A stretch of 62,157 nt of DNA from CAZEAB01 sp964552945 (GTDB taxonomy: Archaea > Nanobdellota > Nanobdellia > Woesearchaeales > GW2011-AR9). The stretch is from contig CAZKIP010000008.1 of assembly GCA_964552945.1 (NCBI GenBank), forward strand, positions 1 through 62,157, given 5' to 3'. The position numbers and the translations under genes were made by a program. This document shows, in pieces, positions 42,660 through 51,600 of this stretch. The notes beneath the pieces were generated by a model. That model was given only the letters and a program-made list of their open reading frames with translations. It was not told the origin of the DNA and did no database searches. The first letter of the stretch is position 1. Every line of letters starts with the position of its first letter.

Positions 42660-44945
42660 ATGCCAGAAGTTAAGCTAAAAGTAATGGAAGCTGTACAGGA
42701 TGATGTCAATAAAGGTATTGTTAAAATTGACTCTAATTATATGAAAGAGATAGGTGTAAATCCAGGTGATTTCGTTGAAATTAACGGAGAAAGATCAACT
42801 GGAGCTATCGTAGACAGAGCTTATCCTGGTGATATTGGATTAAACATTATTAGAATGGATGGTAACACTCGTAAAAACTCCAGAACTTCGATTGGAGAGA
42901 TGGTTACGGTTTCTAAAGCAGAAGTTAAAGCTGCAATTAAAGTTTCTATCGCTCCAGCAAATAAGGGAGTGATGATAAAAGCATCCCCACAATTATTCAA
43001 ACAAGGACTTCTAGGAAAAGCTTTGGTGAAAGGAGATATTGTTTCTTTGGGAAGATCAAGAAGAAGACAGCAAATGGGAGATGAAATGAAAGATGTTTTT
43101 TCCATGATGGAATCTAGGTTTGCTGGTTTCGGTTTTGGAGATTTAAAATTTGTTGTTGTTGATGCTAACCCAAAGAAAGGTGTTTTAATAGTTAATTCTG
43201 ATACAGAAGTAACCTTTAATCCACATGCTGTTGAGATGAAAGAAGAAGAAGGAATAAGTTTAGGAATCAACTATGAAGATATTGGTGGTTTGAAAGATGA
43301 AATTACTAAAGTTAGAGAAATGGTTGAACTTCCTCTACGACATCCTGAGATATTTGAGAAATTAGGGATAGAACCTCCTAAAGGCGTTTTATTACATGGA
43401 GCTCCTGGAACTGGAAAAACCCTTTTGGCGAAAGCTGTTGCTTCTGAAACAAATTCACATTTTATTTTAATCAATGGTCCTGAAGTTATTAGTAAATTTT
43501 ATGGAGAATCTGAAGCTAATTTAAGAAAGAAGTTTGAAGAAGCTGAAGAGAATGCTCCTTCGATAATTTTCTTTGACGAAATTGATGCTATCGCTACCAA
43601 AAGGGAAGAAACTAAAGGAGATGTTGAGAAAAGAGTAGTTGCACAACTTCTTGGATTGATGGATGGTTTGAAATCAAGAGGGAAAGTTATTGTTATTGCT
43701 GCTACGAATATTCCTAATAGTTTAGATCCTGCTTTAAGAAGGCCTGGAAGGTTTGATAGAGAGATAGAAATTGGTGTTCCTGACAAGATTGGTAGGTTAG
43801 AGATTCTTAAGATTCATACTAGAAATATGCCATTAGCAAAAAATGTTAAATTGGATGAGATAGCCAGGGTTACCCATGGATTTGTAGGAGCAGATCTCAA
43901 TTCTTTAGCGAAAGAAGCAGCAATGATTGTACTGCGGCGGATATTACCTGAATTAAAAGTTGAAGGAATTGAAGAAGGAGAACCAATTCCAAAAGAAATA
44001 TTAGAAAAATTAATGGTAACTCAAAAAGATTTTACAGATGCTTTGAAAGTTGTCCGACCTTCTGCTATGAGAGAAGTAATGGTGGAAACTCCGGACGTTA
44101 AATGGGAAGATGTGGGAGGTCTGGAAGATGTTAAAGGTAAATTAAGAGAAGCTGTTGAATGGCCTCTTAAAAAACCAGAATTATTTAGTGGAATGGGAAT
44201 CCGCCCTCCAAGAGGAATCTTGTTATATGGTCCCCCTGGAACAGGTAAAACAATGTTGGCAAAAGCGGTAGCAAAAGAAAGTGAAGCTAATTTTATTCTT
44301 GTAAATGGTCCTTCTCTGTTAAGTAAATGGGTTGGTGAATCTGAGAAAGCAGTTAGACAAGTATTTCATAAAGCCAGACAAACAGCTCCTACAATAATAT
44401 TCTTTGATGAGATAGATGCTTTAGTTCCAAAAAGGGGAGACTCTTCAAGTGATGGAAGAACTGGGGAAAGAATTGTTAATCAAATGTTAACAGAAATGGA
44501 TGGTTTGGAAAGTTTAAATGACGTAGTTATTATTGCTGCTACAAACAGACCAGATATAGTTGATCCTGCTTTGTTAAGACAGGGAAGATTTGATAGAATG
44601 ATTTTAACACCTCCTCCTGATAAAGAAGGAAGAAAAAAGATTTTTGAAATTTATTTGAATAAAATACCTACGGCTGAAGATGTTAATGTTGACAAATTGG
44701 TTGATAAGACTAAGGGTTATGTTGGTGCGGATATTCAAGGGGTTTGTAGAGAAGCCGCAATGGTTTCTTTAAGGGAAGATCTTAAATCAACTAAAGTTTC
44801 AATGAAACATTTTGAAGAAGCTCTCAACATAGTCAGCCCTTCTGTTGATAAAGAAGTTGAAGAAGCGTATGATAAGATGTCTAAATATTTCAGTACCGCT
44901 AGATCGAAAGAAATTAAAGCTGATAAAGCTGGCTATTTTGGATAG
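42660..44945 (+). CDS. cdc48: Cdc48/p97-type AAA ATPase (VAT-like)
   Basis: This protein has about 761 residues from MPEVKLKVMEA. The N-terminal double-psi barrel region (1-180) is followed by two AAA domains: Walker A GAPGTGKT near residue 247 and GPPGTGKT near 524, each with an FFDEIDA Walker B and an SRH arginine finger region (DPALRRPGRFDRE, DPALLRQGRFDRM). It unfolds proteins for the proteasome and other pathways. A TATA box decides this start. It is highly conserved and has no operon partner. Confidence 0.96.
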   Translation: MPEVKLKVMEAVQDDVNKGIVKIDSNYMKEIGVNPGDFVEINGERSTGAIVDRAYPGDIGLNIIRMDGNTRKNSRTSIGEMVTVSKAEVKAAIKVSIAPANKGVMIKASPQLFKQGLLGKALVKGDIVSLGRSRRRQQMGDEMKDVFSMMESRFAGFGFGDLKFVVVDANPKKGVLIVNSDTEVTFNPHAVEMKEEEGISLGINYEDIGGLKDEITKVREMVELPLRHPEIFEKLGIEPPKGVLLHGAPGTGKTLLAKAVASETNSHFILINGPEVISKFYGESEANLRKKFEEAEENAPSIIFFDEIDAIATKREETKGDVEKRVVAQLLGLMDGLKSRGKVIVIAATNIPNSLDPALRRPGRFDREIEIGVPDKIGRLEILKIHTRNMPLAKNVKLDEIARVTHGFVGADLNSLAKEAAMIVLRRILPELKVEGIEEGEPIPKEILEKLMVTQKDFTDALKVVRPSAMREVMVETPDVKWEDVGGLEDVKGKLREAVEWPLKKPELFSGMGIRPPRGILLYGPPGTGKTMLAKAVAKESEANFILVNGPSLLSKWVGESEKAVRQVFHKARQTAPTIIFFDEIDALVPKRGDSSSDGRTGERIVNQMLTEMDGLESLNDVVIIAATNRPDIVDPALLRQGRFDRMILTPPPDKEGRKKIFEIYLNKIPTAEDVNVDKLVDKTKGYVGADIQGVCREAAMVSLREDLKSTKVSMKHFEEALNIVSPSVDKEVEEAYDKMSKYFSTARSKEIKADKAGYFG

Positions 44946-44960
44946 ATATTGTTTTTTTTC

Positions 44961-45962
44961 TTAATAACCATACAATAATAAAACGTTAGCTACCATTAAA
45001 ACTATGTAGAAAACAACCAAAGTAGCTCCCTCAAACCTTGTAACCGATTCTTCTCGATAATGATATCCTTTAAAGATGAAAAAGATTAACAATAAATTTA
45101 TGATAATCATCCAAGTTAAATCAAAATAAAAAACCCTCCCTCCAATTGAGAAAGGTGCAAGAACTATAATAATCCCTAAAGTGATAAGTAAAGTAAATAT
45201 GTTTGAGCCAAATGTTTCCGTTATAGCTGCGTCTTTAAAACCTTTCATAGTTCCATGGACAGCTGCTGCAATGTTTGGAAGTGATGTTCCTATCGCTCCA
45301 AAGATTAATCCGATGATGATTCCAGGCATCTTAATTGCTTCTGCAATTTCTACTAAGGAAAATGAAAAGAGGTAGGAAGCTGCAATTAAAAGAATCCCAC
45401 TAAATACAAAAGTTAGGAAAGATGGCTTCAATTTAAATCCTCCTTTTCCAAATAAAGATAAGTTTTTCTTAGCTCTTATTAACAATTCATTTTGACTTTT
45501 TCTAGGTCGCCATTTCTCAAAGAACCAGACGTTTAATGCGTAGGGAATGAATAGAAGAAGTAAAACAATCCCTTCACTTCTTTCATATTGTAAATCAGAA
45601 CCAAACACTAAAACAATTATCGTTGTTACAATCAAAAAAAGGCCATCTCTTATGACAATAGACTTCTCTATTTTTAAAGGTTTAACCATGGCTGAAATTC
45701 CAACGATTAAACCAACGTTGGCCATCACAGAACCAATGACAACCCCCAAACCAATATCTAAATGTCCTAGAAGGTAAGAGTATGTGGCAGAGAAAATCTC
45801 TGGTAGACTTATTATTAAGGATACAAGTAAGGTGGTAATAGCAATGTAACTTGTTCCAAGTCTTTCAGCTACTGGAACTAATGAATCAGTCAACCAATCT
45901 GAACTCTTCCAGATTAGTAAAATCGAAAAGACAAGCAACAGGAATACCAATGGTAAAATCAT
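44961..45962 (-). CDS. Ca2+/Na+ antiporter (CaCA family, YrbG-like)
   Basis: This 333-residue membrane protein has ten predicted helices in two inverted halves. The alpha repeats are visible: SLIISLPEIFSATYS followed by GSVMANVGLIVG, and later GAIGTSLPNIAAAVHG followed by ETFGSNIFTLLI. The glutamate of the second SLPE motif is asparagine, so ion selectivity may differ. The gene start overlaps the end of the upstream P-type ATPase gene by four bases, so the two form one calcium-transport operon. Confidence 0.9.
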   Translation of the reverse strand: MILPLVFLLLVFSILLIWKSSDWLTDSLVPVAERLGTSYIAITTLLVSLIISLPEIFSATYSYLLGHLDIGLGVVIGSVMANVGLIVGISAMVKPLKIEKSIVIRDGLFLIVTTIIVLVFGSDLQYERSEGIVLLLLFIPYALNVWFFEKWRPRKSQNELLIRAKKNLSLFGKGGFKLKPSFLTFVFSGILLIAASYLFSFSLVEIAEAIKMPGIIIGLIFGAIGTSLPNIAAAVHGTMKGFKDAAITETFGSNIFTLLITLGIIIVLAPFSIGGRVFYFDLTWMIIINLLLIFFIFKGYHYREESVTRFEGATLVVFYIVLMVANVLLLYGY

Positions 45963-48562
45963 TTCTTATACCTCTTAATTATAGTAAGGTAAATCTTATT
46001 GATTAATATAATTATCCCTGTTGCTACGAATAACCAAACCCAATCCATAATATCAAGAGGAACAACATTAAAGATTTTATTTAATGGGGTGTAGATAACA
46101 ACAAATTGTAGTCCCAGAGATATTGCTACAGCTCCAACAAGTAGTTTGTTTGAAAAAAATCGTAACTTATAATCAGACCTAATCATTTGTAATCTAGCAA
46201 TTTCAAACACTACTAAAGCAGTGAAAGCCATTGTCTGTGCTTTGATTAAAGGAGAACCACGATAAAGCCAGAATACTAGTAGGGTCATTAAACCAATAAT
46301 TGTTCCTAAAGCAATAATGTTTGTACCAACACTTTTGGAGATAATATTTTCCCTTTTATCTCTGGGTTTTAATTTCATGATGTCTTTTTGATGAGGGTCA
46401 AAACTTAAGGCGACAGCAGGAAGTCCGTCTGTAACTAAATTAACCCATAAAATATGGATGGCTGTAAGTGGCAAGGGCATGCCCATGATTGTGGCTAAGA
46501 AAATAACTAATATCTCTCCTAGATTACTTGATAGAAGGTAATTAACAAATTTTCTAATGTTATCAAAGATTCCTCTCCCTTCTTCAACTGCATTAACAAT
46601 AGAAGTGAAATTGTCGTCTGTAAGAATCATATCTGAAGCTTCCTTAGCTACATCGGTTCCTGTTATACCCATTGAAATTCCAATGTCTGATTTCTTAAGG
46701 GCAGGAGAATCGTTAACGCCATCTCCCGTCATTGCTACAACGTAATTCTTCTTCTTTAGAGCATCAACGATATGTAATTTATCTTTTGGATTAACCCTAG
46801 CAAAAATTGTAATCCCTTTAATTTCTTTAGCTAGATTTATTTCATGAAGTTCTTTTCCAGTAATGGCTTTCCCTTCAATACCTAATTCTTTTCCAATGGC
46901 TTGAGCGGTAATTAAGTGATCCCCAGTAATCATTATTACTTTTATTCCTGCGTCTTGACACCTTTTTATTGCTTCCTTAACTTCTTCTCTAGGAGGATCA
47001 ATCATTGCTTGCAATCCTAAGAAAACCATACTTTGTTCAGCATTTTCTTTGGTAGGACTTTCTTTGAAAGCAAAACCTAGAACTCTTAACGCTTCGGAAG
47101 CAAACTTTTCATTTTGTTGTAGAATCTTCTTTTTTGTTTCTCTGTCAAGACGTTGTATTTTTCCATTAAGATAAATTTGATCACAATATTTTAAGACAAC
47201 ATCTGGTGCTCCTTTAGTGAAAGAAACGGTAGTTTTAGAAGTTCTATGGATGGTTGTCATCATCTTTCTCTCAGAGGAGAAAGGTATTTCGTCAATACGT
47301 TCTTCTTTTGCAGAAAGTTTCGCTTTTTCTGCAGCTACAACTAAGGCTGCTTCAGTTGGGTCTCCGATAACTTCTCTTTGTTTTCTTTTTTCTTCAAATT
47401 GTGCGTTATTACAAAGTAAACCACATTTTAATAGAAGAGATAAAGGGGAAGGACTAACTTCTTTATTGTTTTGTGAGAATTTTCCGTCAGCATCATATCC
47501 TGAACCGGATACTTCGTATACCTGTGCGTTAGCGTAAATTTTAGTAACAGTCATCTCATTATGGGTTAAAGTTCCTGTTTTATCAGTACAAATTACATTA
47601 ACACTTCCTAAAGTTTCTACAGAAGGGAGTTTTCTAACTAGCGCATTCTTTTTAATCATTCTTTGAACACCAATAGCCAAAGAGATGGTAATTACCGCTG
47701 GCAAACCTTCAGGGATAGCTGCCACAGCAAGTGCCACTGCAGTTAGAAACATTGTTGATACTTCTTTTCCAAATAGTACTCCTGCAATAAATGTAACTAT
47801 TGCAACTAAAACAACTGCAATGGTAAGATATTTTCCTAAACTTTGCAATTTCATTTGCAAAGGAGTTTTTTCATCTTCTACTTCTTCTATTAATTTGGCT
47901 ATTTTTCCAACTTCAGTTTTCATTCCTGTAGCCGTAACTACTGCCTTACCTCTACCATTAACAATTATTGTTGAAGAATACAACATATTTTTTCTATCAG
48001 CTAAGACCACATCTGCGTTTAATTTTATAGTATCTTTAGTTAAAGGCAGGGATTCACCAGTTAGGGAAGCTTCTTGAGTTTCCATGCTGTAAGCTTCGAT
48101 GATTCTAGCATCTGCAGGAATTTTATCACCTGTTTCTAAAAGGATAATATCTCCTGGAACGAGATATTTGCTGTTAATTTTTCTTTCTTTACCATCTCTA
48201 AGAACTTTTGATTGTAATGAAGCCAGTTTTCTAAGGGCTTCGATGGCTTTTTCTGCTTTATATTCTTGTGAAAAACCAAGGATGGCATTTAGAATAATTA
48301 TCGCTAGTATTATTGAAGCATCAATCATTTCTCCTAAATAAAGGGAGATTATTAATGCGGCTATTAGGATCCAGACTAGGGGGCTACTAAATTGGGATAA
48401 AATAAGTTTGAATATAGATATTTTTTTCTCTTCTTTGATTTCATTTAACCCATAAGTGTGGAGTCTTTTTTCTGCTTGATGAGAGCTTAAACCAGTTTTT
48501 TTGGATTTGAGCAGTTGCAGTGATTCTTTTTCAGTATGGTTGTAGAAGTTATTTTCAATCAT
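45959..48562 (-). CDS. P-type cation-transporting ATPase, Ca2+ type
   Basis: This 867-residue ATPase pumps Ca2+ (or related ions) outward. It has the actuator motif TGESLPL, the PEGLPAV membrane motif, phosphorylation site DKTGTLT at about residue 327, the nucleotide region FTKGAPDVVLKYC, and the hinge MTGDGVNDSPAL. The PEGLPA and IHILWVNLVTDGLPA segments match the PMCA/SERCA-like class. It is the first gene of a two-gene operon with the CaCA antiporter. The tail is basic. Confidence 0.94.
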   Translation of the reverse strand: MIENNFYNHTEKESLQLLKSKKTGLSSHQAEKRLHTYGLNEIKEEKKISIFKLILSQFSSPLVWILIAALIISLYLGEMIDASIILAIIILNAILGFSQEYKAEKAIEALRKLASLQSKVLRDGKERKINSKYLVPGDIILLETGDKIPADARIIEAYSMETQEASLTGESLPLTKDTIKLNADVVLADRKNMLYSSTIIVNGRGKAVVTATGMKTEVGKIAKLIEEVEDEKTPLQMKLQSLGKYLTIAVVLVAIVTFIAGVLFGKEVSTMFLTAVALAVAAIPEGLPAVITISLAIGVQRMIKKNALVRKLPSVETLGSVNVICTDKTGTLTHNEMTVTKIYANAQVYEVSGSGYDADGKFSQNNKEVSPSPLSLLLKCGLLCNNAQFEEKRKQREVIGDPTEAALVVAAEKAKLSAKEERIDEIPFSSERKMMTTIHRTSKTTVSFTKGAPDVVLKYCDQIYLNGKIQRLDRETKKKILQQNEKFASEALRVLGFAFKESPTKENAEQSMVFLGLQAMIDPPREEVKEAIKRCQDAGIKVIMITGDHLITAQAIGKELGIEGKAITGKELHEINLAKEIKGITIFARVNPKDKLHIVDALKKKNYVVAMTGDGVNDSPALKKSDIGISMGITGTDVAKEASDMILTDDNFTSIVNAVEEGRGIFDNIRKFVNYLLSSNLGEILVIFLATIMGMPLPLTAIHILWVNLVTDGLPAVALSFDPHQKDIMKLKPRDKRENIISKSVGTNIIALGTIIGLMTLLVFWLYRGSPLIKAQTMAFTALVVFEIARLQMIRSDYKLRFFSNKLLVGAVAISLGLQFVVIYTPLNKIFNVVPLDIMDWVWLFVATGIIILINKIYLTIIKRYKK

Positions 48563-48672
48563 CTTTTTTTATAAATGAATTATTGTGGAAATATATAAGC
48601 TTTTTCTTTTGTCTTTACCTCCCTAAATAATCCATATATTTATAAACAAAAAAGGTTTACTGAAAAGCACTT

Positions 48673-51600
48673 ATGTACGTAAGTAAAAGAGGACAGATAG
48701 GACTAGTTGTAGTTTTGATAGTTTTACTTTCATTGGTAGGTGTTTTTGCTTGGTTTGTTGGTGGCGGATTTACAGGAGCGGTTGTTTCTGAGGTGGAAGT
48801 TCCGGTTGAGAATTTAGCTTTAAGTGATGAAGATATTGATGTTATTATAGAATCCACTTCTGATATGATCTTGCCCACTGCCAACTGTGGAGGAGCGACC
48901 ACTTGTAATTGTGGGGACAGGATAACTTCCAATTATACGATGACTTCTGCTTTGGAAGATTGTTCAACCGAAAGCGCTTTAGTAATTGGGGCGAATGACG
49001 TTGTTTTAGATTGTCACAATTATCATATCAATAGTAGTGGTGGTAATACTTATGGTATTAACAATAGTGCTGGTTATGATAATGTGCAGATTTTGAATTG
49101 TAATGTTTCTGGAGTACTGAGAGGGATTACTGTTGGGAATTCTAAAAGTAATAATTTCACAATTTGGAATACAACTATTGATATGACTCATGATTCAGGG
49201 ACTTATGGGATTTATTATTATAACTCTTCTAATTCTTCTATTGATAATTCCCGTATTTTTGTACCTACTTCTGCGAATGGAATTCATCTAGATTCTTCTC
49301 CATTTGGAAATGTAACTAACAACATTATAAATCTCACTCCCGGTTCTTCCACAGCATTTACAGGACAAACAAATTCCGATAATGGTTATTTTTCTAACAA
49401 CACGGTTGAATCACAAGGACCAGGAGTTATAGTAGATTCAAGAAATTTTACGATTGATAATAATAAAATAATTGTAAGTGGGGGTTATGGGATAGACGTT
49501 TTCTCGGCTGGATCAGCTAAAGTTATTGACAATTCTATCACTTCACATGCCAATAGTTGGTACGCCATATATGCTGGTGGAAGTAATTTTAGTATCCAAG
49601 GAAACGTGATCAATGTCACTCAAGATTCTTCCGCTGGAATATATGTTGGTAGTGAGAAGGGAGCGATGGTTTTCAAGAATATAGTCAATGCAAGTGGAAA
49701 CTCGGATTCTTATGGAGTAGAACTCTCTGGTACAACTCAGAGCTCGTTTGTTGATAATATACTTACAACTTCACAATCTTCAACAATTTATTTATCTTCA
49801 GGTACAAATAACATTTTTAGAAATAATTCTTTAAATCAAACCGGAGCAGGAGATTATGGTTTTAATATAGGAGATGGCAATAATTTCTTTTATGGTAACA
49901 CTGTCCATTCTGCTGGTTACGGTTTCTATGTATCAAATGCAAATAACAATTGGTTCCAAGACAATACAATCCTTTTCAATGTAACAACTGGTTTTCATTT
50001 GTTTTCTTCTACTGCCGGTTCAACTTTGCTTAACAACAATATTACTTCTACTGGTTTAGCTGTATTTGATGAAACTACTACTACAGAAAGAAATTATCTA
50101 ATTTACAACAATTCTTTTGGAGAGATAAAATGGATTGATAATGGGACTGGTGGTTTTATTTCAAACCTTACCATAACTTCTGACATCTATTTCGGAAAAA
50201 ATATTTTTATCAACAACCATAGTGCGGCTGTAAATCTTTCATCTTTTGGTCCTACTAGTTTGATTGGATTTAATGCCAATATTACCCTTTACCAAATGAA
50301 CTTTTCTATAGTTAACACTCTACATAGGGTGGAGAATGCTTCAAATACTTCTTCTGTGTTCATTTTGTCTAATGGAGAAGATTGTCAAACAACTAATTGT
50401 ACAATAATATCTCAAGGATTTGGCAGAGTAATCTTTAACACAACTCACCTCGGTTCTTTTGCAGTTAACGGAACTTCCTCTAACTTTAACACTATACCAA
50501 ATGTAACTTCCGTTTTTGTAAATGCTTCAACAACTAACAATGGTACTTTCAATGATCTTTATTGTTATATTAATACTAACGATGGTGAACAAAACCTTCT
50601 TGGAGTGGAGTGGATTTGGTACAATGGTAGTAATGCAGTTTTAGCTGGAAACACCACAGTTAACAAAGGGAATGTAAGTTTAGTTTCAACTTTAGATGAT
50701 TCTTACACCACTTCCGGTGAAGGATGGAATTGTTCTGTACAAGTAAATGATGGTTTTACTACCAGCAGTTGGAATAGCAGTAATATCTCTGTAGACTCTG
50801 CTTTCTGTGGTGATTCTGTGACTAACAATGTGACATTGACAAGAAGTTTGCTTGATTGTTCTGCAACTGGACTAAATGTGACCCATCACGGAATAACTTT
50901 AGATTGTAATGGTTATTCTATAAATGGGACCAATTATGGAACAGGGGTAAGGGTAAATGCATCTGGAGTTACAGTAAAAAATTGTCAAATTAATAATTTC
51001 GATCGAGGTATTGATTTGACCAATGGAGTTGCTGCTAGAGGTAGTGTATTCATCTTGAATAATGTTATTTCATTAATTGATGGGAATGGAAGTAATGATG
51101 GAGCGATAATTGTCCAGGCTTCTACTGGTTCAGGTTTCAAGATAAGAAATAACAATATTAGTCATAGTAATAAATCAGCGATAAAATTATTTAGCACGAT
51201 AAGTGGAGTGGATTCGTATGGAAACATTCTAAATAACAATTCGTACGGATTTTGGTTAGAAGAATTCAGTATAAACAATAACTTTTCTACAGAGATTATC
51301 ACAAATAGTTCCTTTGCAATCTATGCAAATGAGAGTGGTGCCTCATTAACAACGGATATTCACAGAAATACCTTTAGGGATTCTTATTTCTCTGAAAATA
51401 CAAATGATGTTTTCATCTCAAAAGAAACTTCTGCTAATATCACAATTATCAATTCTTCCACTGACAAGACAAAAATAACTGCTCCAACTACATCAAACGT
51501 CTTTTTCAAGTTGTATGTTGACGTTTATATCAATGATACTTCTGGCAACCCTATCACTAACGCCAATGTGACTGCTCACAATTCTATTGAAAGATTGGAG